A DNA stretch of 9,375 nucleotides from an uncultured Oscillospiraceae bacterium (lineage in GTDB: Bacteria; Bacillota; Clostridia; Oscillospirales; Oscillospiraceae), in the NCBI GenBank assembly GCA_934569195.1, contig CAKTKB010000053.1, positions 1 to 9,375 on the forward strand, written 5' to 3'. Shown here piece after piece: positions 1 through 6,139 of this stretch; the first letter of the stretch is position 1; each line of letters starts with the position of its first letter. The notes below the pieces were generated by a model, which worked only from the letters and a program-made list of their open reading frames with translations, was not told where the DNA came from and did no database searches. Position numbers and translations under genes: made by a program.

Positions 1-417
1 CCACTGGTACTTATTTTCCATCTGGTCCCGGTAGCCCTTCATGATCGGGTAACGCATCTGGCTGGCCTTGGCCATCTTTTCCATGTTCATGCCCTTCAGA
101 CCGTCGGGATCCTCAGAGGTCAGGTAAATGCTGCAGGGCAGGACGTCGCAGTAGTGCTGCATCTTGGCCTTCTGCCACTCCGTAACGGTGCCCAGCGTTT
201 TCAGGCTCTGGTTGCGAACGTGCAGCTTCTGCAGGGGCTGGTAGCTCCAGTCCACAGTCACCTTAGCAGCCTTGGCCTTGTAGGCCTCCTCCACAACCAT
301 CTGAACAAACTCAGGCTGGTCCAGCTCCGCATTGATCAGGACCTCCTGGCCCTTCTGTACATTGGCGCCGCAGCGCACAATCAGACGCGCATACGCGCGC
401 AGAATGGATTTTTTCAT
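1..417 (-). CDS. M29-family aminopeptidase (AmpS/PepS/aminopeptidase T type), N-terminal part
   Basis: Only the first 139 residues lie in the window; the gene continues past base 1. The visible protein starts MKKSILRAYARLIVRCGANV and continues with QKGQEVLINAEL and a V-E-E-A-Y-K-A-K stretch. This matches the N-terminal domain of M29 metallo-aminopeptidases (usually about 400 residues), which remove N-terminal residues from peptides in the cytoplasm. The metal ligands and catalytic Glu sit in the C-terminal half of the family and so cannot be checked here. The ATG at 417-415 is preceded on the minus strand by AAGGAGCG and by a very good promoter. The gene diverges from the homocysteine methyltransferase gene. 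Family assignment is from sequence pattern and is fairly secure; peptide specificity is unknown. Confidence 0.85.
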   Translation of the reverse strand, partial: MKKSILRAYARLIVRCGANVQKGQEVLINAELDQPEFVQMVVEEAYKAKAAKVTVDWSYQPLQKLHVRNQSLKTLGTVTEWQKAKMQHYCDVLPCSIYLTSEDPDGLKGMNMEKMAKASQMRYPIMKGYRDQMENKYQW

Positions 418-447
418 TTTAGGTCGCTCCTTTTGGGATTTTTGGCT

Positions 448-476
448 ATCATAGCAGATTTTTACAAAAAGGTCAA
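448..476 (-). promoter_or_regulatory. Sigma-A promoter of the M29 aminopeptidase gene
   Basis: Read on the minus strand there is a -35 TTGACC (476-471), exactly 17 bp, then a -10 TATGAT (453-448). A TG one base before the -10 makes it an extended -10. The predicted start near 441 leaves a leader of about 24 nt to the ATG at 417, containing the AAGGAGCG ribosome binding site. Confidence 0.8.
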
Positions 477-537
477 TCTTTTATTCTTTTTAGAGGGAGA
501 CAGCCCCTGTAAGAAGCCCGGTCCCGTCAGATTTACC

Positions 538-566
538 TTGCTATTTTGCCCGTTTCATCCTATAAT
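538..566 (+). promoter_or_regulatory. Sigma-A promoter of the homocysteine methyltransferase gene
   Basis: TTGCTA at 538-543, a 17-bp spacer and a perfect TATAAT at 561-566. Predicted transcription start is near 573, leaving a leader of about 25 nt before ATG 598. That is too short to hold a riboswitch, so methionine-responsive control by an S-box or T-box is not supported. Confidence 0.75.
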
Positions 567-597
567 GATGCGAGTATGATTTGAGGAGGCATTCCCC

Positions 598-1479
598 ATG
601 CTCACAAAACAGCAGTTTCTCGCCCAGTTGTCTGATACCCCCACCCTGCTCGACGGCGCTACCGGCTCCAATCTGATTGCCGCCGGAATGCCCATGGGCT
701 GCTGCTCCGAAGCCTGGATTCTGTCCCATCCGGAAGCATTGGTCACCCTGCAGCGCGCCTACGCCCGTGCAGGCAGCCGTATTCTCTATGCGCCCACCTT
801 TCAGGCACAGCCAATCGCCCTGGAGCGGGTGGGTCTGGCCAACCAGACGGAGGCCATTAACGCGCAGCTGGTTGCCTTGAGCCGCTCTGCAGCCCCCGAC
901 TGCCTGATTGCGGGCAATCTGACCACCCTGGCCGCCTTTACGGACAGCGCGGACCCGGCCAACATGGACCTGCTCATTGAGAATTACGCCCGCCAGATTC
1001 GAGGACTGATAGACGGCGGCGCAGATTTGCTCGTGGCCGAGACGCTGATGTACCCTCAGGAGGCAGAGGCCATTTTTGTCGCCCTTCAGCTGGAAGGCGG
1101 CGGCGCATGTCTGTTCAGCTTTGTCATGCAGACCGACGGCTCCTTCCTGTCCGGTATGGATGCCGTGCCTGTGCTGCAATCTCTGGAGGAAATGGGCGCT
1201 GCCGGTCTGGGCTTTAACTGTGTAGCCGCAGATTCGTTTACCGGCGGACTGGTAAGCCGCCTGCATCGCTCCGTAAAGGTCCCGCTGATCTGCAAGCCCA
1301 ACGCCGGACTTCCCTACATCAACGAGCAAAAGCAGGCTATTTATCCCATGGGACCGGAGGAATTCGCCGGAATTCTTACTGACTGCGTGTCGGCCGGTGC
1401 CAGGCTGGTAGGCGGCTGCTGCGGTACGACCCCCGCCCACATTGCCGCGGTGAAGGCAGCCCTCTGCCCAAACGCATAA
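598..1479 (+). CDS. Homocysteine S-methyltransferase (MetH N-terminal domain type)
   Basis: Transfers a methyl group to the thiol of homocysteine to make methionine, using a zinc-bound substrate in a cytoplasmic TIM barrel. The 293-residue protein is one homocysteine-methyltransferase domain: DGATGSNL at 19-26, then YAPTFQAQ near 64-71. The zinc ligands are Cys208 in GFNCVA and Cys274/Cys275 in VGGCCGTTPAHI near the C-terminus. The overall pattern resembles the first module of cobalamin-dependent MetH more than plant-type MmuM. No folate, cobalamin or reactivation module is fused and none is nearby, so the methyl donor (S-methylmethionine, or a separate corrinoid protein) is unknown. GAGGAGG at 583-589, 8 nt upstream, fixes ATG 598. 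The gene appears to be monocistronic, with hairpins following it. Confidence 0.9.
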   Translation: MLTKQQFLAQLSDTPTLLDGATGSNLIAAGMPMGCCSEAWILSHPEALVTLQRAYARAGSRILYAPTFQAQPIALERVGLANQTEAINAQLVALSRSAAPDCLIAGNLTTLAAFTDSADPANMDLLIENYARQIRGLIDGGADLLVAETLMYPQEAEAIFVALQLEGGGACLFSFVMQTDGSFLSGMDAVPVLQSLEEMGAAGLGFNCVAADSFTGGLVSRLHRSVKVPLICKPNAGLPYINEQKQAIYPMGPEEFAGILTDCVSAGARLVGGCCGTTPAHIAAVKAALCPNA

Positions 1480-1497
1480 TTTTCTTCTACCCCTTGC

Positions 1498-1533
1498 GAC
1501 TCCGGGAATCTTAAATTTCCGGAGCCGTATTTT
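1498..1533 (+). terminator. Probable terminator after the homocysteine methyltransferase gene
   Basis: CTCCGG at 1500-1505 pairs with CCGGAG at 1519-1524. Two further outer pairs flank a mismatch, and the A/T-rich loop is about 13 nt. A short T run lies at 1530-1533. It is 20 nt past the stop codon. Stem and T run are modest, so it may be leaky; the stronger hairpin at 1611-1638 backs it up. Confidence 0.5.
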
Positions 1534-1610
1534 CCACCCCGCAGGCCGAATTTTGCCGTTTCCTGCAGACTCTCCCTCCGATCCGGCGCGAATATCCGGT
1601 TTTTTCCCGT

Positions 1611-1638
1611 CCTCCCATTGCAATGGGGGGATTTTTTT
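1611..1638 (+). terminator. Intrinsic terminator with palindromic stem, overlapping a promoter
   Basis: CCTCCCAT (1611-1618) pairs with ATGGGGGG (1623-1630), with one T-G wobble and a TGCA loop. The stem is followed by A and seven T (1632-1638), which is the classical form of an intrinsic terminator. It would end any transcript from the upstream gene. Its loop and right arm overlap the -35 element of the next promoter, and its T run forms part of that promoter's spacer. Confidence 0.7.
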
Positions 1639-1646
1639 GGTATACT
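1618..1646 (+). promoter_or_regulatory. Extended -10 promoter of the E2-like membrane protein gene
   Basis: TTGCAA at 1618-1623, a 17-bp spacer and TATACT at 1641-1646, with TG one base before the -10. The predicted transcription start is about 1652-1654, only two to four bases before the in-frame ATG at 1656. The -35 lies inside the palindrome CCCATTGCAATGGG (1614-1627), which could also serve as an operator. Confidence 0.65.
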
Positions 1647-1655
1647 TCTCTTGTT

Positions 1656-3077
1656 ATGGAAACAAGAACACATTTTTATGTCAGCCGCAAAAACGCGCTG
1701 ACCTGGATGATGGCGCTGTGCCTGGTGTGCTCGGCAGTGGCCCGCATTGTGATCGCCTGTGTGAAAGGGTCCGGCGACTCGCTTCAAGTGTGGAGTCAAA
1801 TCGTTCTGCCTATCGCAGCATGCCTGCTTTATGCGCTCATCACCCTCACCGACGGGAAAGAGCGGTTTTATAAAACGGCCATCCCCATTTGGATGATTTG
1901 CCTGTATTTCGCCTTTGCCGTAACCGGATATCACTTCCAGTTCCAGAAAATGGTCGTCGGGCTTTACTGGATCGTGCTGTTTTCCTTTGCCGTGACCTAC
2001 ACGGAAATCACGGCGGGCCGCGGGCGACAGGCATGGCTGCTGCTGTTTCTTTTCGCCGTTCCTCTGGGCGCCCTGCTGTACCTGAACCGGCAGGCCCTGC
2101 TGGTCAACCGGCTGGATGTGACCCTGCGGCTGCTGCCGGACTTTTTGATGCTTCTGGGACTGATGCTGGTTGTGTTCGCCATCCGGTTTCATCCCGTGGG
2201 CGAATACCACCCCACCTGGGGCGACCGGCGCGACGGCCGCCGGCTGCGTTCCCTGCCCCCCATGGCCCAGGTATCTCCGTACATCATGGTCACCCGCAAC
2301 ACCTCCACCAACTACTTTACCGATTCCTTCGAAATCAGCCACATTGACCGCTACATTCGTCAGAAGCGCCGGGAGGGTCTGACCAGCTTCGGCATCACCC
2401 ATGTTTTCCTCGCAAGCTACTGCCGGGCGGTCGCCCGCTACCCCGGTCTGAACCGTTTCCTTGCCGGGCAGAAGGTCTATTCCCGGGGAGAGGATATCCA
2501 GTTCTGCATGACCATCAAGAAGGAAATGAACGCACAATCCCCCGATACGGTCATCAAGGTACACCTTTCTCCCAGAGACACGGCGGAGGACGTCTACCGC
2601 AAGCTCAATGAACAGATTGAGAAGGTCAAGAACACCCCTCTGGACTCCAGCTTCGACAATACCGCCCATGTCCTGACCATGATCCCCGGCGTGTTCCTGA
2701 AATTTGTGGTCTGGCTGCTGCGCACCCTGGACTATTTTGGTCTGCTTCCTGCTTTCCTGCTGGAGGTCAGCCCCTTCCATGGGTCCATTTTCTTCACCTC
2801 CATGGGTTCTCTCGGCATACCGCCCATCTATCACCACCTGTATGATTTCGGAAACCTGCCCGTATTCGGAGCCTTTGGCTGCAAGCGCCGGGCGATAGAG
2901 GTGCAGGAGGACGGCACCGTCGTCCAGCGCAAGTACATCGATTTCAAGTTCTGCATGGACGAACGTATTGTCGACGGTTTCTACTACGCGGCGTTCTTCA
3001 AGCACTATAAGCGGATCATACTTCACCCCGAGGTGCTGGATCACCCGCCTGAGGAAGTCCTTCCGGACATTGTGTGA
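1656..3077 (+). CDS. Six-TM membrane protein fused to an E2/CAT-like acyltransferase domain
   Basis: A 473-residue protein in two parts. Residues about 17-37, 46-66, 74-91, 99-117, 126-145 and 158-177 are hydrophobic and predict six membrane helices. From about residue 205 the sequence resembles the catalytic domain of 2-oxo acid dehydrogenase E2 subunits (chloramphenicol acetyltransferase fold): ARYPGLNRFL (260-269), FFTSMGSLGIPP (379-390), LPVFGAFG (401-408) and MDERIVDGFYYA (434-445). In true E2 enzymes the last motif is DHRxxDG; here Glu436 replaces the catalytic His while Asp440 and Gly441 remain. No lipoyl or E3-binding domain is present, and no E1 or E3 gene is nearby, so a role in an oxo-acid dehydrogenase complex is unlikely. 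ATG 1656 is preferred over ATG 1623, which lies in the terminator stem upstream of the predicted transcription start. No ribosome binding site is visible. Function is unknown. Confidence 0.8.
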   Translation: METRTHFYVSRKNALTWMMALCLVCSAVARIVIACVKGSGDSLQVWSQIVLPIAACLLYALITLTDGKERFYKTAIPIWMICLYFAFAVTGYHFQFQKMVVGLYWIVLFSFAVTYTEITAGRGRQAWLLLFLFAVPLGALLYLNRQALLVNRLDVTLRLLPDFLMLLGLMLVVFAIRFHPVGEYHPTWGDRRDGRRLRSLPPMAQVSPYIMVTRNTSTNYFTDSFEISHIDRYIRQKRREGLTSFGITHVFLASYCRAVARYPGLNRFLAGQKVYSRGEDIQFCMTIKKEMNAQSPDTVIKVHLSPRDTAEDVYRKLNEQIEKVKNTPLDSSFDNTAHVLTMIPGVFLKFVVWLLRTLDYFGLLPAFLLEVSPFHGSIFFTSMGSLGIPPIYHHLYDFGNLPVFGAFGCKRRAIEVQEDGTVVQRKYIDFKFCMDERIVDGFYYAAFFKHYKRIILHPEVLDHPPEEVLPDIV

Positions 3078-3088
3078 GGTCCCACGCC

Positions 3089-3889
3089 ATGCTGACAGAA
3101 ATTCTCAGCCGTCTGCCGGAGGATTTTCCCTGGCGCGGCAGCATTCGCTGGTATGACGTCATTGACTCCACCAACAACCGGGCCAAGGCGATGGCCGACG
3201 AGGGCGCGCCCTCCGGAACGGTCCTCATCGCAGACTGCCAGACCGGCGGCCGCGGCCGCCGGGGACGGAGCTTCCGCTCCCCCGCCGGGATGGGCATCTA
3301 TATGAGCGTCATCCTCCGGCCGGAGTGCGCCGCAGGGGAATTGATGCACCTGACCTGCGCCGTTTCCGAGGTAATGTGCGATGCCGTGGAGAAGGCCGCT
3401 TCCATCCGTCCCGGCGTCAAATGGACCAACGATCTGGTTTACAATCGCAGAAAGCTGGCGGGCATTCTGACGGAGCTTTCCCTCCGCCCGGGTACCGACC
3501 GGGTGGACTGGGCTGTCATCGGCATCGGCATAAACTGCTGCCAGCAGCCCGCAGATTTCCCGGACGAGATTCGCAGCTTCGCCGGCTCCGTCGCCATGGC
3601 CGCAGGGAAAAGCGTGGACCGCGCGGCTCTGGCCGCCGCCATGGTGGAGGCCCTGCATCGCCTGGACCGGGACCTGCTGGCCCGCAAAGACGCACTAATG
3701 GCCGATTACCGCAGAGATTGCATCACGATCGGCAGTCCCATCTGCCTCCTCCGCTCCGGGCAGGTCCGGCACGGACTGGCCCTGGACGTAGACGCAGACG
3801 GCGCGCTGATCGTGCAATTCGACACCGGAGAGACGGAGGCCGTTTCCTCCGGCGAGGTCAGCGTCCGCGGTATGTACGGCTATGTCTGA
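3089..3889 (+). CDS. birA: Biotin-[acetyl-CoA-carboxylase] ligase, monofunctional (no HTH domain)
   Basis: Activates biotin with ATP to biotinyl-AMP and attaches it to a lysine of biotin carboxyl carrier domains. The 266-residue protein shows DSTNNRAK (26-33), the biotinyl-AMP loop GRGRRGR (54-60), KWTND (111-115; KWPND in many homologues), RKLAGIL (121-127) and GIGIN (145-149). A C-terminal SH3-like domain of about 50 residues follows, beginning near DYRRDCITIGSP. The N-terminal winged-helix domain of bifunctional BirA is absent, so it should not be a direct repressor of biotin genes. ATG 3089 is chosen because TGAGGT lies 9 nt upstream. A GTG at 3074 overlapping the previous stop as GTGA would add five residues but has a poorly placed ribosome site. 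It is closely coupled to the E2-like gene. No clear terminator follows. Confidence 0.9.
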   Translation: MLTEILSRLPEDFPWRGSIRWYDVIDSTNNRAKAMADEGAPSGTVLIADCQTGGRGRRGRSFRSPAGMGIYMSVILRPECAAGELMHLTCAVSEVMCDAVEKAASIRPGVKWTNDLVYNRRKLAGILTELSLRPGTDRVDWAVIGIGINCCQQPADFPDEIRSFAGSVAMAAGKSVDRAALAAAMVEALHRLDRDLLARKDALMADYRRDCITIGSPICLLRSGQVRHGLALDVDADGALIVQFDTGETEAVSSGEVSVRGMYGYV

Positions 3890-3916
3890 ATAAAATGTGA
3901 ATTCATAAAAAATGGA

Positions 3917-3945
3917 TTGCTTTTTCTCCCTGATTTGGTTATACT
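3917..3945 (+). promoter_or_regulatory. Promoter of the small cysteine/acidic membrane protein gene
   Basis: TTGCTT at 3917-3922, a 17-bp spacer and TATACT at 3940-3945. The predicted start near 3952 gives a leader of about 30 nt to ATG 3982. The region around it (3890-3960) is clearly more A/T-rich than the coding DNA on either side. Confidence 0.65.
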
Positions 3946-3981
3946 TAGCACAGATGTCATACAAAGAATGGAGGCTTTCCT

Positions 3982-4275
3982 ATGAAAAAGGTTCTGCAAG
4001 TTCTCTCTGTCCTGGCCGCTGTGGCCGGTGTTGTCTATCTCGTCGCTGCGTACGGCGATAAGCTGATCGCTTGGTGCAAGCGTCTGTGCCCCTGCCGCGA
4101 TACCGAGGTGCATATGCCCCAGCCCTCCGCCTGTGATTCCCAGTGCGAGCCTGCCGAAGCCCCTCAGGAGACGCCCGTCTCCGATGAGGACGCTCCTCAG
4201 GAGGAGCCGGAGCAGACGCCGGACGCCCCGACCGAGACGGATGCCGTAGCGGAAGAGGCAGACTTCGAGGGCTGA
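3982..4275 (+). CDS. Small membrane-anchored protein with cysteine cluster and acidic Pro/Glu tail
   Basis: I do not recognise this 97-residue protein. Residues about 4-24 form one hydrophobic helix after a MKK start, with no clear signal-peptidase site, so a retained N-terminal anchor is likely. The helix is followed by WCKRLCPCRD (31-40) and then CDSQC (51-55), five cysteines in all: Cys32, 36, 38, 51 and 55. From about residue 56 the chain is low-complexity, rich in Pro, Glu, Asp, Gln and Thr, strongly acidic and probably disordered. GGAGG at 3970-3974, 7 nt upstream, supports ATG 3982. It has its own promoter and terminator, so it is a single-gene unit. Two in-frame stops in tandem (TGA TAG) end it. 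It could be a cell-surface or membrane-proximal scaffold, or it could bind a metal through the cysteines; neither is shown. Confidence 0.75.
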   Translation: MKKVLQVLSVLAAVAGVVYLVAAYGDKLIAWCKRLCPCRDTEVHMPQPSACDSQCEPAEAPQETPVSDEDAPQEEPEQTPDAPTETDAVAEEADFEG

Positions 4276-4292
4276 TAGAGTAGCGCATTCCG

Positions 4293-4326
4293 AAATAGGG
4301 GATATCCTGGGGTATCCCCTATTTTT
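4293..4326 (+). terminator. Strong intrinsic terminator after the small membrane protein gene
   Basis: A perfect 12-bp stem, AAATAGGGGATA (4293-4304) with TATCCCCTATTT (4313-4324), has an 8-nt loop and a T run at 4322-4326. It lies 18 nt past the stop codon and ends only 25 nt before the next start codon at 4351. Confidence 0.85.
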
Positions 4327-4338
4327 ATGCGCATAGGG

Positions 4339-4344
4339 GGGAGG
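4339..4344 (+). promoter_or_regulatory. Ribosome binding site that decides a TTG start
   Basis: GGGAGG, within a run of G from 4336, ends 6 nt before TTG 4351. The in-frame ATG at 4327 lies upstream of this site, immediately behind the terminator T run, and has no ribosome site of its own. TTG 4351 is therefore the better start. Confidence 0.65.
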
Positions 4345-4350
4345 ATCAAC

Positions 4351-4845
4351 TTGATCGGATACCGCAAGGCAAGTCGCAGCGATTTAACGCAGCTGTGGGC
4401 AATTTACATATCCCAGCACCCGGGGGACGCCCGCTGGAAGCAGCGGGCCGAGGAGTGCCTTGCCTACAATCGCAGTGGCCAGGCCGCCACCTTTGTCGTC
4501 CTCCACAACCGAGAGCCTGTCGGCGGCGCAACCCTGTTTTTCTCTCCGGCCTGCCGCCCGATTGACGGGCGCACGGTTCTGGCCGACGGTGTGTCCGTGG
4601 CAAATCTGCGGGATCTGCACATCCGGGAGGAATTCCGGAATCCCGGCTGTCTGGCCGATCTGATCCGCATCATGGAGCAATTTGCCCAAAGGAACGGCTG
4701 CCGGACCATCACGCTGGGCGTCCCGGCCAGCCGGCCTCAGGAGCTGGTAACCTACATTCACCTGGGCTACACCCGCTTTGTCTGCACCCAGACAGAAGGC
4801 GGCGTTCAGACGCTTTATTACGCGAAGGACCTGGACAAGGCATAA
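4351..4845 (+). CDS. GNAT-family N-acetyltransferase
   Basis: A 164-residue cytoplasmic protein beginning MIGYRKASRSDL (TTG read as Met), a common N-terminus for single-domain GNAT enzymes, which move an acetyl group from acetyl-CoA to an amine. The acetyl-CoA pyrophosphate loop region appears as REEFRNPGCLADLIRIMEQF (92-111), a degenerate form of the usual Q/RxxGxG/A with one glycine kept. The C-terminal beta-strand/helix element is YIHLGYTRF (135-143), followed by a closing strand with QTLYYAKDL. The substrate cannot be predicted. The gene sits directly behind a strong terminator with no recognisable promoter in the 25-nt gap, so expression may depend on read-through. It ends at a convergent junction with pepT. 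Confidence 0.8.
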   Translation: MIGYRKASRSDLTQLWAIYISQHPGDARWKQRAEECLAYNRSGQAATFVVLHNREPVGGATLFFSPACRPIDGRTVLADGVSVANLRDLHIREEFRNPGCLADLIRIMEQFAQRNGCRTITLGVPASRPQELVTYIHLGYTRFVCTQTEGGVQTLYYAKDLDKA

Positions 4846-4850
4846 AATTG

Positions 4851-4882
4851 ACCCGGAGACGGACAAGCCGCCTCCGGGTTTT
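4851..4882. terminator. Hairpin shared by the convergent GNAT and pepT 3' ends
   Basis: ACCCGGAG (4851-4858) pairs perfectly with CTCCGGGT (4872-4879) around a 13-nt loop. The + strand has a TTTT run at 4879-4882. On the minus strand the hairpin is followed by TCAATTTT, so it can plausibly stop pepT transcripts too, less efficiently. The 75-nt gap between the two stop codons also holds a second 6-bp hairpin near 4890-4907 with no T run. Confidence 0.65.
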
Positions 4883-4920
4883 GCCATATGCCGCCCCTTC
4901 CGGCGGCCGAAATCTCCGCT

Positions 4921-6135
4921 TTATTCTGCCGCACCCGTCAGAATCTCAATGAGCATCCGGGTACACAGCTCCATATCCTCCACCGGGATATACTCAAAGC
5001 GGCCGTGGTAATTGGCGCCGCCAGTACACAGATTCGGACACGGAAGCCCCATATACGACAGGCGCGCGCCATCGGTACCGCCGCGGATCGGCACGGCCCG
5101 GGGATTCTGCATTCCCGCCGCCCGCATGGCATGCATCGCCCGTTCCACCACATACATGCACGGCTCGATCTTCTCCCGCATGTTATAGTAGCTGTCCCGA
5201 ATGGTAAGCTTCACCGTTCCCTCTCCGTATTTTTCGTTCAGGAACCGCGCAGCCGCCTCCATCACCGCCTTTTTCTGCCGGAATTTCTCCGCGTCATGAT
5301 CCCGGATAATATAGCGCAGGGTACTGTGCTCCACCTCCCCCTGCATATCCGTCAGGTGGAAAAAGCCCTCATAGCCTTCCGTAGCCTCCGGGCGCTGGTG
5401 TACCGGAAGCAGGCTCTGGAACTCCATGGCCACATACTGGGAGTTTGCCATCTTTCCCTTGGCATCGCCGGGATGGATATTCAGTCCGGTAAATTCCACC
5501 GTCGCTCCGGCCGCATTGAAATTCTCATACTCGATTTCTCCGACCGTTCCGCCGTCCACGGTGTAGGCATAGTCCGCGCCAAACCCGGCCACGTCAAACC
5601 GGTCTGCCCCCCTGCCGATCTCCTCATCCGGCGTGAAGCCGATCTTCAGCGTTGCGTGGCTGATCTTTGCCGTCAGCAGATATTCCGCTGCCGCCATAAT
5701 TTCCGCCACACCGGCCTTATCATCCGCTCCCAGCAGGGTCGTCCCGTCGGTGACAATCAGGTGCTTGCCCGTATGGGAAGCCAGCGCCGGGTAATCCTGC
5801 CTGCGCAGCCAAATCTGCCGCTCCGCATTGAGCAGAACATCCTCCCCGGTGTACTCGACGACCTTTGCCCGAATATTGGCGCCGGAAGCATCCGGTGCAG
5901 TGTCCATGTGGGCAATCAGGCCGATGGTCGGCAGCTTGGGATTTCCGGGGACCGTACCGTAGACGTAGCCGTTTTCATCCATATGGGCATCCGCGATCCC
6001 CATCTCCCGCATTTCCTTTACCAGCTCCTGGCCCAGCAAGCGCTGCTTGGCCGTCGAGGGGCAGGTAAGGGATTCCTCGTCCGATTGGGTATCAAAAGAG
6101 ACATAACGCAAAAAGCGCTCCGAAACCTTCTCCAT
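4921..6135 (-). CDS. pepT: Peptidase T (tripeptide aminopeptidase, M20B family)
   Basis: A di-zinc aminopeptidase that releases the N-terminal residue of tripeptides in the cytoplasm, a late step in peptide use. The 404-residue length fits PepT. All expected active-site elements are visible: His76 and Asp78 in HMDTAPD, bridging Asp138 in GADDKAG, catalytic and metal-binding Glu171/Glu172 in TPDEEIGRG, Asp194 in TVDGG, and His377 in GGANYHGRFEYIP. The substrate-binding IRGGTDGARLS precedes that last ligand, and the lid/dimerisation domain lies between about 205 and 310. The minus-strand start at 6135 follows GAGGA at suitable spacing. It begins only 4 nt after the GNAT stop, so the two are co-transcribed. 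With the M29 peptidase at the left edge it suggests peptide catabolism. Confidence 0.95.
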   Translation of the reverse strand: MEKVSERFLRYVSFDTQSDEESLTCPSTAKQRLLGQELVKEMREMGIADAHMDENGYVYGTVPGNPKLPTIGLIAHMDTAPDASGANIRAKVVEYTGEDVLLNAERQIWLRRQDYPALASHTGKHLIVTDGTTLLGADDKAGVAEIMAAAEYLLTAKISHATLKIGFTPDEEIGRGADRFDVAGFGADYAYTVDGGTVGEIEYENFNAAGATVEFTGLNIHPGDAKGKMANSQYVAMEFQSLLPVHQRPEATEGYEGFFHLTDMQGEVEHSTLRYIIRDHDAEKFRQKKAVMEAAARFLNEKYGEGTVKLTIRDSYYNMREKIEPCMYVVERAMHAMRAAGMQNPRAVPIRGGTDGARLSYMGLPCPNLCTGGANYHGRFEYIPVEDMELCTRMLIEILTGAAE

Positions 6136-6139
6136 TATT

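Noticed and set aside
418..597. S-box/T-box or other methionine riboswitch before the homocysteine methyltransferase gene
   Set aside because: The promoter at 538-566 leaves only about 25 nt of leader, and the 180-nt gap shows no multi-stem leader plus terminator on the + strand.
1583..1605. CCGG...CCGG followed by six T as an additional terminator
   Set aside because: Only four base pairs form around a 9-nt loop, too weak to call next to the better hairpins at 1498-1533 and 1611-1638.
1623..1655. ATG 1623 as the start of the E2-like protein
   Set aside because: It falls inside the terminator hairpin and the -35 element, upstream of the predicted transcription start. It adds residues (MGGFFWYTSLV) encoded by the T run and the -10 box.
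541..3044. Long minus-strand open frames (541-1623 and 1341-3044) opposite the methyltransferase and E2-like genes
   Set aside because: They are shadows of clear + strand genes. The translations are low-complexity, Gln/Gly/His-rich and without recognisable domains, and their starts lack ribosome sites. High GC content readily keeps such antisense frames open.
3074..3088. GTG 3074 as the birA start
   Set aside because: The nearest purine-rich site (GGAAG near 3053) is about 16 nt away, while ATG 3089 has TGAGGT at 9 nt. It is kept only as an alternative.
4890..4907. GCCGCC/GGCGGC hairpin between the convergent GNAT and pepT genes
   Set aside because: A 6-bp stem without a T run on either strand. 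It may help block read-through but does not qualify as a terminator by itself.
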